From Pseudomonas azadiae (GTDB taxonomy: Bacteria; Pseudomonadota; Gammaproteobacteria; Pseudomonadales; Pseudomonadaceae): a stretch of 64,000 nt of DNA. A model generated the notes under the pieces. It ran no database searches, had not been told where the DNA came from, and was given only the letters and a program-made list of their open reading frames with translations. The translations under genes were made by a program, and so were the position numbers. Below, in pieces: positions 27,200 through 35,125 of this stretch; positions within the stretch are counted from its first letter, which is position 1, and the number at the start of each line of letters is the position of its first letter. Location of the stretch: positions 3,534,001 to 3,598,000 of the forward strand of contig NZ_JAHSTY010000001.1 in assembly GCF_019145355.1 (NCBI RefSeq), read 5' to 3'.

Positions 27200-29269
27200 A
27201 TGACGCGCACGCGTAAAATCGTCGCTTGGAGCTGCGCCAGCTTCGTTGTGTTAATCGCCGTGGTGGTCGTGATCCTCGTGTTCTTTGACTGGAATCGCAT
27301 CAAGCCGCCCCTCAATGCCAAGGTTTCCGAAGAGTTGCATCGCCCGTTTGCCATCAACGGCAACCTGGCGGTGGTGTGGGCGCGTGAGCCCGATGAAGGC
27401 GGTTGGCGCGCCTGGGTGCCGTGGCCCCATGTGATTGCCGAAGACCTGACGCTGGGCAACCCCGACTGGTCGAAAACCCCGCAAATGGTCACGCTCAAAA
27501 AAGTCGAATTGCGCATTTCGCTTCTCGGTTTGCTGGTGCAGCGCGTGGTGATCCCGCGTATCGACCTCACCGAGCCGAGCGCACAGTTGCAGCGCCTGGC
27601 CGACGGCCGCGCCAACTGGACATTCACGTTCGACCCCAAGGACCCGAACGCCGAACCCTCCAATTGGGTGGTGGACATCGGCGCCATCGGTTTCGACAAG
27701 GGCCACGTGACCCTCGACGATCAAACTCTCAGGACCCAACTGGATGTGATCATCGATCCGTTGGGCAAACCCATTCCCTTCAGCGAGATCGTCGGCGACG
27801 CCGATGCCAAAAAAGCCCTGGAAAAAGGCTCCGCACCGCAGGACTACGCGTTCGCCCTCAAGGTCAAAGGCCAGTACCACGGCCAGAAACTCGACGGCAG
27901 CGGCAAGATCGGCGGCCTGCTGGCCCTGCAGGACGCGGCCAAGCCGTTTCCGCTGCAGGCTCAGGTCAAGATTGCCGATACCCGCATCGCCCTGGCCGGC
28001 ACCCTGACCGATCCGTTGAACCTCGGCGCCCTGGACCTGCGCCTCAAACTGGCAGGTTCCAGCCTGGGCAATCTCTACCCATTGACCGGCGTAACCCTGC
28101 CGGATTCGCCGGCGTACTCCACCGATGGTCACCTGATCGCCAAGCTGCATGAAGCCGACGGCGCGTCATTTCGCTATGAGAACTTCAACGGCAAGATAGG
28201 CAACAGCGATATCCACGGCGACCTCGCCTACGTCGCCAGCCAGCCACGGCCCAAGCTCAGCGGTGCGCTGGTGTCCAACCAGTTGCTGATGGCCGACCTT
28301 GCGCCGCTGATCGGCGCCGACTCCAATGCCAAGCAGAAAGCCCGTGGCGGCGACAGCAAGCAGCCGGCCACAAAAGTGCTGCCGGTGGAGGAGTTCCGCA
28401 CCGAGCGCTGGCGCGTCATGGATGCCGATGTGGAATTCACCGGCAAGCGCATCGTACACAGCGCGGATCTACCCTTTACCGACCTCTACACCCACCTGGT
28501 GCTCAATGACGGCGAATTGAGCCTGGAGCCCCTGCGTTTCGGCGTGGCCGGCGGCAAGCTGGATGCGCAGATCCGCCTGAACGGCCGCACCACGCCGATG
28601 GAAGGCCGCGCCAGGCTGACCGCGCGCAACTTCAAGCTCAAGCAGTTGTTCCCGACGTTTGAGCCGATGAAAACCAGCTTTGGCGAACTCAACGGCGATG
28701 CCGATATCTCCGGTCGCGGCAACTCCGTGGCGGCGCTGCTGGGTACCTCCAACGGTGACCTGAAGATGCTGATCAACGACGGTGCGATCAGCCGCGGCTT
28801 GATGGAAATCGCCGGGCTCAACGTGGGCAACTACGTGGTGGGCCGCCTGTTTGGCGACAAGGAAGTGAAGATCAACTGCGCGGCGGCGGACTTCGGGATC
28901 AAGACCGGCTTGGCGACCACGCGGCTGTTTGTGTTCGATACCGAGAACGCCATCATCTACATCGATGGCACTGCGAACATGGCCACTGAGCAATTGGACC
29001 TGACCATCAACCCGGAATCGAAAGGCTTCCGCCTGTTCTCCCTGCGCTCGCCGTTGTACGTCAACGGGCCGTTCATCCGGCCCAATGCCGGTGTAAAAGC
29101 CATTCCGCTGGCACTGCGCGGCGCGGGCATGGTGGCGCTGGGTGTGATTGCGGGGCCGGCGGCCGGGTTGCTTGCGTTGGTCGCCCCAAGCGGCGGCGAG
29201 CCCAACGAATGCGCACCGTTGCTGCAACAGATGAAGGAGGGCAAGGCACCCAAAACCGTGAAGGGCTAA
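27200..29269 (+). CDS. AsmA-family protein
   Basis: A 689-residue protein with an N-terminal membrane anchor (about residues 10-30, CASFVVLIAVVVVILVFF) and a large periplasmic part. The N-terminal AsmA domain shows the RPFAINGNLAVVW and RIDLTEPSAQLQRLADGRANWTF features. The C-terminal AsmA_2 region (about 430-640) contains ARNFKLKQLFPTF and SRGLMEIAGLNVGNYVVGRLF. AsmA-like proteins are thought to be bridge-like lipid-transfer proteins influencing outer-membrane assembly. Transcribed alone, with a REP pair downstream. Confidence 0.93.
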   Translation: MTRTRKIVAWSCASFVVLIAVVVVILVFFDWNRIKPPLNAKVSEELHRPFAINGNLAVVWAREPDEGGWRAWVPWPHVIAEDLTLGNPDWSKTPQMVTLKKVELRISLLGLLVQRVVIPRIDLTEPSAQLQRLADGRANWTFTFDPKDPNAEPSNWVVDIGAIGFDKGHVTLDDQTLRTQLDVIIDPLGKPIPFSEIVGDADAKKALEKGSAPQDYAFALKVKGQYHGQKLDGSGKIGGLLALQDAAKPFPLQAQVKIADTRIALAGTLTDPLNLGALDLRLKLAGSSLGNLYPLTGVTLPDSPAYSTDGHLIAKLHEADGASFRYENFNGKIGNSDIHGDLAYVASQPRPKLSGALVSNQLLMADLAPLIGADSNAKQKARGGDSKQPATKVLPVEEFRTERWRVMDADVEFTGKRIVHSADLPFTDLYTHLVLNDGELSLEPLRFGVAGGKLDAQIRLNGRTTPMEGRARLTARNFKLKQLFPTFEPMKTSFGELNGDADISGRGNSVAALLGTSNGDLKMLINDGAISRGLMEIAGLNVGNYVVGRLFGDKEVKINCAAADFGIKTGLATTRLFVFDTENAIIYIDGTANMATEQLDLTINPESKGFRLFSLRSPLYVNGPFIRPNAGVKAIPLALRGAGMVALGVIAGPAAGLLALVAPSGGEPNECAPLLQQMKEGKAPKTVKG

Positions 29270-29289
29270 CTGGCAGGCTAAGGTCCAAA

Positions 29290-29378
29290 TGTGGGAGCGG
29301 GCTTGCTCGCGAAAGCGATGTGTCAATCAATGATCTGTTGACTGACACTCCGCTTTCGCGAGCAAGCCCGCTCCCACA
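29290..29378. repeat. REP pair (GCGGGCTTGCTCGCGAAAGC type)
   Basis: Near-perfect inverted arms GTGGGAGCGGGCTTGCTCGC and complement between two convergent genes. Confidence 0.9.
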
Positions 29379-29409
29379 ATGGTTGTGCTATTTCAGACTG
29401 GGTGCTGGA

Positions 29410-29940
29410 TTACAGGCTCTCGAGAATGTCCGCCATGTCATCGGCGTGCTCTTCTTCCTGGGCCAGGATTTCTTCGAAGATGCGCCGTGTGGTCGGGTCT
29501 TTGTCGCCGATGTACTGGATGATTTCGCGGTAGCTGTCCACGGCAATCCGTTCGGCGACCAGGTCTTCGTAGACCATTTCCTTCAGGCTGTTACCCGCCA
29601 CGTATTGAGCGTGGGAGTTCTTCGACAGCAGGTCCGGGTTGAACTCCGGCTCGCCACCCAACTGCACGATGCGCTCAGCCAGTTTGTCGGCATGCTCGGC
29701 TTCCTGGTTGGCGTGTTCGAGGAATTCCGCTGCGGCCACGGCGGCTTTGACACCGCTGGCCATGAAGTAGTGGCGCTTGTAGCGCAACACGCAGACCAGT
29801 TCGGTGGCCAGCGACTCATTGAGCAGGCGAATGATCTCTTCGCGGTCGGCGTCATAACCTTCGGTCACGGCACCGTTCTCCACGTTCTGGCGCGCGCGAA
29901 TGCGCAGGGTCGCGACGTCGGTCAAGTTTGCTTCAGTCAT
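29410..29940 (-). CDS. Ferritin-like / Dps-like (DpsL-type) protein
   Basis: A 176-residue cytosolic four-helix protein. Ferroxidase-type ligands are visible: Glu in LLNESLATELVCVLRYKRHYF, ExxxH patterns in EFLEHANQEAEHAD, Glu in EDLVAERIAVDSYREI and EEILAQEEEHADDMADIL near the C-terminus. It belongs to the bacterioferritin-annotated group that includes P. aeruginosa PA4880, described as a Dps-like cage (DpsL). It probably stores iron and protects against peroxide. Lacks the haem-binding Met of true bacterioferritins as far as I can see. Confidence 0.82.
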   Translation of the reverse strand: MTEANLTDVATLRIRARQNVENGAVTEGYDADREEIIRLLNESLATELVCVLRYKRHYFMASGVKAAVAAAEFLEHANQEAEHADKLAERIVQLGGEPEFNPDLLSKNSHAQYVAGNSLKEMVYEDLVAERIAVDSYREIIQYIGDKDPTTRRIFEEILAQEEEHADDMADILESL

Positions 29941-30116
29941 CTCAATCTCCTGGGGCTAATCCGGTTTTACGCCACGCTCTGCCGGCGTGATCGTTACAGG
30001 TTGTGAGTGTTGCCCGGAGCAAAAAGTTTTATTGGATATGCAGGCGGCGTCATCTGCTGGACTTCAGCCTGGGCTAGGCTGCACGGCAGGTGTTCACTTT
30101 CGAGGATGTTCGCGAC

Positions 30117-31007
30117 ATGCCGCAGTCGTTAGCCACGCGTTATCCCCTGGTGCTGGTGCCCGGCATGCTCGGCTTCGTGCGCCTGGGGCTGTTCCCGTAT
30201 TGGTACGGCATCGTCCCGGCGCTGCAAGCGGGCGGGGCGCAGGTGTTTGCCGTGCAGGTCGCGCCGCTCGATTCCAGCGAGGTGCGCGGCGAGCAATTGC
30301 TGGTGCAGATCGAGCGCATTCGCCGCGAAACCGGCGCCGACAAGGTCAACCTGATCGGTCACAGCCAGGGTTCACTCACCGCCCGCTATGCGGCGGCCAA
30401 GCGCCCGGAGTGGGTAGCGTCGGTGACGTCGGTGGCCGGGCCCAACCATGGCTCGGAACTGGCCGACCATATCCACCGCCATTACCCTATCGACGGTGTG
30501 AAGGGGCGGATCATGAGCGCGTTGTTTCATCTCGTCGCCTGGGTAATGGGCGTGCTGGAAACCGGCTATCGCGGGCCGCGTTTCAAGGCGGATCTGCGAG
30601 CGTCACACCTCTCCCTGACTAGCCAGGGCGTGGCGCTGTTCAATCAGCACTATCCACAGGGGCTGCCGCAGACATGGGGCGGGCAAGGCATGGAAGAGGT
30701 CAATGGCGTGCGCTATTACTCGTGGTCCGGCATCTTGCAGCCGGGCATCACCGACCATGGCCGCAACCTGTTCGACGGCACGCACCGCAGCTGCCGTTTG
30801 TTCGCCCGCAGCTTTGTGCGCGAAAAGGGCCAGTGCGACGGGATGGTGGGGCGCTACAGTTCACACTTGGGGAGGGTCATCGGTGACGATTACGCGCTGG
30901 ATCATTTTGATATCGTCAACCAGTCCCTGGGGCTGGTGGGCAAGGGCGCGGAGCCGATCCGCTTGTTCGTGGAGCATGCGCAGAGGCTGAAGGCCGCCGG
31001 GGTTTAG
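30117..31007 (+). CDS. Triacylglycerol lipase (alpha/beta hydrolase, family I type)
   Basis: A 296-residue protein beginning MPQSLATRYPLVLVPGMLGF; a GTG 27 bp earlier is possible but the ATG is preceded by GAGG. The nucleophile elbow is GHSQG (Ser about 84), the oxyanion segment VLVPGMLGF, the likely catalytic Asp in CDGMVGRYSSHLG and His in DYALDHFDIVNQ. Two Cys near the C-terminal third could form the family I disulfide. No signal peptide is visible and no foldase (lif) is adjacent, which is odd for a secreted family I lipase, so it may act inside the cell or be exported another way. Confidence 0.85.
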   Translation: MPQSLATRYPLVLVPGMLGFVRLGLFPYWYGIVPALQAGGAQVFAVQVAPLDSSEVRGEQLLVQIERIRRETGADKVNLIGHSQGSLTARYAAAKRPEWVASVTSVAGPNHGSELADHIHRHYPIDGVKGRIMSALFHLVAWVMGVLETGYRGPRFKADLRASHLSLTSQGVALFNQHYPQGLPQTWGGQGMEEVNGVRYYSWSGILQPGITDHGRNLFDGTHRSCRLFARSFVREKGQCDGMVGRYSSHLGRVIGDDYALDHFDIVNQSLGLVGKGAEPIRLFVEHAQRLKAAGV

Positions 31008-31030
31008 CAGGCATACCGCGTTATCGTTCA

Positions 31031-31132
31031 TCGCAGCGATGCGGCGATCCGACAAGCCAGCTCCCACAGTCGACCGTGTTCATCCTTTGGAATGGGATCA
31101 AATGTGGGAGCCGGGCTTGCCCGCGATAGCGA
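31031..31132. repeat. REP pair interrupted by a small insertion
   Basis: The left arm reads CATCGCAG, then an extra 17-bp stretch including GATGCGGCGATCC, then CAAGCCAGCTCCCACAG. The right arm is GGGAGCCGGGCTTGCCCGCG. The break makes the palindrome imperfect. Confidence 0.8.
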
Positions 31133-31136
31133 TCGA

Positions 31137-32024
31137 TCAGACAACACTGACCTTCCTGCGCACCGGCGTCGTCCAACGCTCCGACAAAACCACCCCACCC
31201 AACGTCAGCAAGCCGCCCACCAGGTGATACAGCGCCAGCGCTTCCTTCAACACCACCGCGGCAATCAGCGCGGTGAGCAACGGCAGCAGATTGAAAAACA
31301 GCGTAGTGCGGCTCGGCCCCAGGGTCTTCACCGAATGCATCCACGCCAGTGGCGCGAGCATCGAGGCCAGCAGGCACGCGTACAGCACCAGCGGGATATT
31401 CGCCCAGCCCAGGCCTGCCTTGGCCGAGAACAGGAACAGCGGAAACAGTACCACCACCGCCACCAGCACCTGCAGGTACAGCAACACCAGGGGCGGCAGG
31501 CGCAGCTGCCATTTTTTCAGCAGGGTGCTGTAGACCGCATAGGCCAGGGTCGCGATCAGCATCATGCCGTCGCCCAGGTTGACGCCATGCTGCAACAGCG
31601 CGCCGAGGCTGCCGGCCGACACCACCACGACCACGCCTGAGAATGACAGCACCGCACCGGTCAACGCGCCGTAGGTCAGGCGTTGGCCGAGGCTGATGAT
31701 CGCCGCCGTCAGGGCCATCAACGGCATCAGCGACAGGATAATGCCCATGTTGGTGGCCGTGGTCAGCGTGGCGGCGTAATACGCCAGGCTCTGGTACACC
31801 GCCATGCCCAGCACGCCGAGGATGAATATCTTGCCAAGATTCGGGCGGATCAGCGCCCACTGGGCGATCACCGGTTTGATCATGAACGGCGTAAACAGCA
31901 GCGCCGCCAGCAGCCAGCGGTAAAAACCGATCTCGGCGGGGAAGATCGAACCCACGGCCAGCTTGTTGATGACGGTGTTGCCGGCCCAGATAAAAATGGC
32001 CAGCAGAGGATAAGCGTATGGCAT
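31137..32024 (-). CDS. EamA/DMT-superfamily transporter
   Basis: A 295-residue inner-membrane protein with about ten hydrophobic segments arranged as two EamA repeats (about residues 4-135 and 148-285). It opens MPYAYPLLAIFIWAGNTVINKLAVG, a typical EamA first helix. Such proteins usually export metabolites or amino acids; the substrate cannot be read from sequence. Divergent from psiF with 122 bp between starts. Confidence 0.92.
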   Translation of the reverse strand: MPYAYPLLAIFIWAGNTVINKLAVGSIFPAEIGFYRWLLAALLFTPFMIKPVIAQWALIRPNLGKIFILGVLGMAVYQSLAYYAATLTTATNMGIILSLMPLMALTAAIISLGQRLTYGALTGAVLSFSGVVVVVSAGSLGALLQHGVNLGDGMMLIATLAYAVYSTLLKKWQLRLPPLVLLYLQVLVAVVVLFPLFLFSAKAGLGWANIPLVLYACLLASMLAPLAWMHSVKTLGPSRTTLFFNLLPLLTALIAAVVLKEALALYHLVGGLLTLGGVVLSERWTTPVRRKVSVV

Positions 32025-32146
32025 GGAAATCGCCGAGCAGCGTAACGGACGGGGATTATCCCCTGTCTGCGCAGGAAGGTGTAACAGGGTTTGACTACAC
32101 TCTCGAAAGACCGTGCCTCTCGGCCCGGTAACAGGGAGAAAACGCC

Positions 32147-32449
32147 ATGAAGATGCTGCGAACCGCGCTGTTTATGATGGGCCTGCTGCTGTGTTCCCAA
32201 GGCTTTGCCGCCACCGCCCAGCAAAACAAAATGACCACCTGCAACGCCGAGGCCACCACCAAGACGCTCAAGGGTGACGAACGCAAGGCCTTCATGAAGA
32301 CCTGCCTGTCGGCCCCGGCGGCCAACGACGCCAAGACCCTGACTCCGCAGCAGCAGAAGATGAAGGATTGCAATGCCGAGGCCAAGACCAAGGCGCTGGC
32401 CGGTGATGCGCGTAAAACCTTTATGAGTACGTGCCTCAAAGGTAGCTGA
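32147..32449 (+). CDS. psiF: PsiF-repeat family protein
   Basis: A 100-residue secreted protein with a signal peptide of about 21 residues (LCSQGFA before ATAQQ). Two PsiF repeats are clear: CNAEATTKTLKGDERKAFMK and CNAEAKTKALAGDARKTFMS, each with paired Cys. psiF is phosphate-starvation inducible in E. coli; no convincing Pho box was found upstream here, so the regulation may differ. Function is unknown; it is probably periplasmic. Confidence 0.9.
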   Translation: MKMLRTALFMMGLLLCSQGFAATAQQNKMTTCNAEATTKTLKGDERKAFMKTCLSAPAANDAKTLTPQQQKMKDCNAEAKTKALAGDARKTFMSTCLKGS

Positions 32450-32463
32450 CACCGCGAATTCCC

Positions 32464-32552
32464 TGTGGGAGCGGGCTTGCTCGCGAAAGCGGTGTGTCAT
32501 TCAACACAACGGTGTCTGAACAACCGCTTTCGCGAGCAAGCCCGCTCCCACA
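32464..32552. repeat. REP pair (GCGGGCTTGCTCGCGAAAGC type)
   Basis: Inverted arms TGTGGGAGCGGGCTTGCTCG and complement separated by about 35 bp, directly after psiF. Confidence 0.9.
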
Positions 32553-32643
32553 TTGACGGTGTTGGCAACATGAAGACCACTCGCTTGATTCGCTCAACGC
32601 TGGCAGACTGCCCATCCTTTAACGCCGCTCGTTTTGAGGCTGT

Positions 32644-33657
32644 ATGCCAACGTTTTCTCAGCGTCATGTGTTGTTGCTGGCCAGCTACATCATCATTTTC
32701 GGCGGATTGCTGCTGGTACTGCCGCTCAAATTGTTGCCCAGCCTCTTGGCCGGCCTGCTGGTGTATGAGTTGGTCAACATGCTCACCCCGCAACTGCAAC
32801 GGCTGATCGAGGGGCGCCGCGCGCGCTGGCTGGCGGTGGCCTTGCTCGGCACCCTGATCGTCAGCGTGCTGGCCTTGATCTTCGCCGGCGCCATCAGCTT
32901 CCTGCTCCACGAAGCGGAAAATCCCGGGGCTTCCCTCGACAAATTCATGGGCGTGGTCGACCGCGCACGCGGCCAGTTGCCGCCGTTCCTTGATGCCTAC
33001 CTGCCCGCCAGCGCCGCTGAATTCCGTGTGGCCATCGGCGACTGGCTGAGCAAGCACCTGAGCGAACTGCAACTGGTCGGCAAAGACGCCGCGCACATGT
33101 TCGTCACCCTGCTGATCGGCATGGTGCTCGGCGCCATCATCGCCCTGCAACGTGTGCCCGACCTGACCAAGCGCAAACCCCTGGCCGCCGCGTTGTTCGA
33201 CCGCCTGCACCTGCTGGTCCAGGCGTTTCGCAACATCGTCTTCGCCCAAATCAAAATCGCCGCGCTCAACACCGCCTTCACCGCCGTGTTCCTCGCCGTG
33301 GTACTGCCGCTGTGCGGGATCCACCTGCCGCTGACCAAAACCCTGATCGTCCTCACCTTCCTCCTGGGCCTGCTGCCGGTGATCGGCAACCTGATGTCCA
33401 ACACCCTGATCACCATCGTCGCGCTGTCGCTGTCGATCTGGGTGGCGGTGGCGGCGTTGGGGTATCTGATCGTGATCCACAAGGTTGAATACTTCCTCAA
33501 CGCACGGATCGTGGGCGGGCAAATCAGCGCCAAGTCGTGGGAATTGTTGTTGGCGATGCTGGTGTTTGAAGCGGCATTTGGATTGCCGGGGGTGGTGGCG
33601 GGGCCGATTTATTATGCGTATCTCAAGAGCGAGTTGAAGCTTGGCGGGATGGTGTGA
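32644..33657 (+). CDS. AI-2E family transporter (PerM/UPF0118)
   Basis: A 337-residue inner-membrane protein with seven to eight hydrophobic segments and the long central extracytoplasmic helical region of the family (about residues 85-150). The C-terminal GLLPVIGNLMSNTLITIV and LNARIVGGQISAKSWELL segments are typical. Members export small solutes or act as Na+/H+ antiporters; naming after autoinducer-2 does not prove that substrate. Lone gene downstream of psiF and a REP pair. Confidence 0.9.
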   Translation: MPTFSQRHVLLLASYIIIFGGLLLVLPLKLLPSLLAGLLVYELVNMLTPQLQRLIEGRRARWLAVALLGTLIVSVLALIFAGAISFLLHEAENPGASLDKFMGVVDRARGQLPPFLDAYLPASAAEFRVAIGDWLSKHLSELQLVGKDAAHMFVTLLIGMVLGAIIALQRVPDLTKRKPLAAALFDRLHLLVQAFRNIVFAQIKIAALNTAFTAVFLAVVLPLCGIHLPLTKTLIVLTFLLGLLPVIGNLMSNTLITIVALSLSIWVAVAALGYLIVIHKVEYFLNARIVGGQISAKSWELLLAMLVFEAAFGLPGVVAGPIYYAYLKSELKLGGMV

Positions 33658-33715
33658 TGCTGACTGAAGCGCTTTCGCTTCGTGGACTTTAAAGGGAATT
33701 AGAGGGAAGTAAGCG

Positions 33716-34294
33716 GTGACCGACGATCTCTACGCTCCGCCGACGGCGGAGTTGACCGACGTGCTAAGGACATCGTCCGAGTTCTATGTGATTTCCAAAA
33801 GGAAGCTGCTGATCCTCGGCCTGCTCAGTTTTGGGCTGTATACCTATGTTTGGGCGTATAAAAACTGGAGTTTGTACAAGAAAATTAATCAGGTAGATAT
33901 CTGGCCTTTGGCGCGCGCCTTTTTCTTCATTTTCTTTATGCATCAGCTGTACCGCCGTGCAGATGATCGCGTTGCCCGCAGCGGTCGAAAGTTCGATTTT
34001 GACTTCGAGCAGTGGGCAACGGTTTTCGTCGTGGTGACCGTAGGCGCGAATCTTTTCGACGCCGCCGCTGGGCGGATCGATAGTTTGCATGCCTACAAAA
34101 ATTTGTCGCTGCTGGGGACACCGGTGTGCGCTTACATCCTTTCGCAATGCCAGGGCATGATCAACTTCGCAGCGGGAGATCCCGAGGGGCAAAGCAATGA
34201 TCGCTTCACTCCGTGGAATTACTTGGTAATCGTGCCGGGTGTCGTCTTGTGGTGCCTGACGTTTCTGGGACTCTGGGCGATTTATCACGGTTAA
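33716..34294 (+). CDS. DUF4234-like small membrane protein
   Basis: A 192-residue protein with a GTG start preceded by AGAGGGAAG. A hydrophilic N-terminus (MTDDLYAPPTAEL) precedes FYVISKRKLLILGLLSFGLYTYVWAYKNWSLYK, the pattern of DUF4234-type proteins. Further hydrophobic segments lie at about 63-80, 105-125 and 165-190. Base composition is visibly less GC-biased than the neighbours, hinting at later acquisition. No function is known. Confidence 0.75.
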   Translation: MTDDLYAPPTAELTDVLRTSSEFYVISKRKLLILGLLSFGLYTYVWAYKNWSLYKKINQVDIWPLARAFFFIFFMHQLYRRADDRVARSGRKFDFDFEQWATVFVVVTVGANLFDAAAGRIDSLHAYKNLSLLGTPVCAYILSQCQGMINFAAGDPEGQSNDRFTPWNYLVIVPGVVLWCLTFLGLWAIYHG

Positions 34295-34306
34295 TCAGCC
34301 TTGCGG

Positions 34307-34330
34307 CAGGGCGACTGAAAAGCCGCCCTG
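34307..34330. terminator. Hairpin between convergent genes
   Basis: CAGGGCG / CGCCCTG with a 10-base loop, between the stop of the DUF4234-like gene and the stop of the minus-strand small gene. There is no clear U-tract, so terminator function is moderate at best. Confidence 0.45.
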
Positions 34331-34337
34331 TCCCCGC

Positions 34338-34607
34338 TTAGGCCGCTTGCGGACTTAGCCTGCGGCCAATCACATCCATCAAATCGCACCCATCCCGCAA
34401 CGGGATGGCCAGCAGTTGTGCGAAGTCGTGGAGTACGACGGCGTCGCTGCTGAGTTCTTCTCGAAAGGCGATGTTTTCCAGTAACTGAGTCACCGCGCGA
34501 ATGCGGTAGGCAGCGGCGTCGAGAAGGACGTCGAGTGGGGCTTGGGTATCGATGGTTAAAGCGGGGATGGTGCAGTCGTGGCCGGTTAGGGGCATGTAGC
34601 GATTCAT
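34338..34607 (-). CDS. Small Pseudomonas protein behind structured leader A
   Basis: An 89-residue protein starting MNRYMPLTGHDC, with the Shine-Dalgarno ACGGAG 9 bases upstream. It is predicted mostly helical (APLDVLLDAAAYRIRAVTQL and the following SSDAVVLHDFAQLLAIPL), with two Cys and no signal peptide. The helix pattern loosely resembles the DUF3077-like protein at 58860-59111, and both genes carry the same structured leader. I recognise it as one of the short leader-associated proteins frequent in fluorescent pseudomonads, with no known function. Confidence 0.75.
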   Translation of the reverse strand: MNRYMPLTGHDCTIPALTIDTQAPLDVLLDAAAYRIRAVTQLLENIAFREELSSDAVVLHDFAQLLAIPLRDGCDLMDVIGRRLSPQAA

Positions 34608-34740
34608 AAGTGAAACTCCGTAGTTCAAAAGGAGCTCCCACTCGATTGTCGCCAAACAATAGGGTGGCAGCTGTACGCAGGTTGGCGAACCGGAACCACG
34701 GAACCGGCAGACCCGAAGGTCTCCCGCGCACAGCTACCAT
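34608..34740 (-). ncRNA. Structured 5' leader RNA, copy A
   Basis: Reads, on the minus strand, an outer stem GGTAGCTGTGCGC (34738-34726) with GCGTACAGCTGCC (34678-34666). Inside is a UUCG-capped hairpin AGACC-TTCG-GGTCT (34722-34709) and a CCGG/CCGG hairpin. It is followed by ATTGT-N6-ACAAT (34660-34645) and a final weak hairpin pairing CTCC with the GGAG of the ribosome site. Copy B at 58724-58859 has the same architecture with compensating changes. It is probably a cis-acting regulator of the downstream small gene. Confidence 0.75.
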
Positions 34741-34760
34741 AGACGCAGCTTTGCGGGTAC

Positions 34761-34791
34761 AAAAATGCCTGCCAACGAAGCAGACATTTTT
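34761..34791 (-). terminator. Terminator-like hairpin preceding leader A
   Basis: A 12-bp stem AAAAATGTCTGC / GCAGGCATTTTT with a 7-base loop, ending in five or six T on the minus strand, only 20 bases before the conserved core. If transcription starts upstream (a TATAGT box lies near 34843), this would be an attenuator; otherwise it ends an upstream transcript. Confidence 0.65.
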
Positions 34792-35015
34792 GAATGTGGT
34801 TTCAGGTCGCCAAACCTGATCGCCATGAGGGCGACGGCCGGACTATAAGCTTCATCATGGAAATCGTGCAAGGAGCAGGGCGGCTTGGTTACAACATTCC
34901 ACCGCAGGTTTTGTGCAGGCAGGTTTTGGGGCTGCTGCGCAGCCCAACGGGAGCAAGCTCCCTCGCCACAAGGGGGGCGGTGGCGACTCGGGATTGGGGG
35001 TACACAGGTCAAAAA
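34792..35015. other. Non-coding stretch upstream of leader A
   Basis: Contains a possible minus-strand promoter (TATAGT about 34843) and a partial REP-like segment (GGGAGCAAGCTCCCTCGCC about 34950). No gene is visible. Confidence 0.4.
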
Positions 35016-35104
35016 TGTGGGAGCTGGCTTGCCTGCGAATGCGGTGGATCAGTCAGAGCAATATTGACTGACACTCCGCGTTCGCAGGCAAGCCAGCTCC
35101 CACA
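35016..35104. repeat. REP pair (AGCTGGCTTGCCTGCGAA type)
   Basis: TGTGGGAGCTGGCTTGCCTG and complement around a loop of about 42 bp, next to the end of the Hsp70-like gene. Confidence 0.9.
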
Positions 35105-35125
35105 TTGATTTATGGTGTCTGGAAG

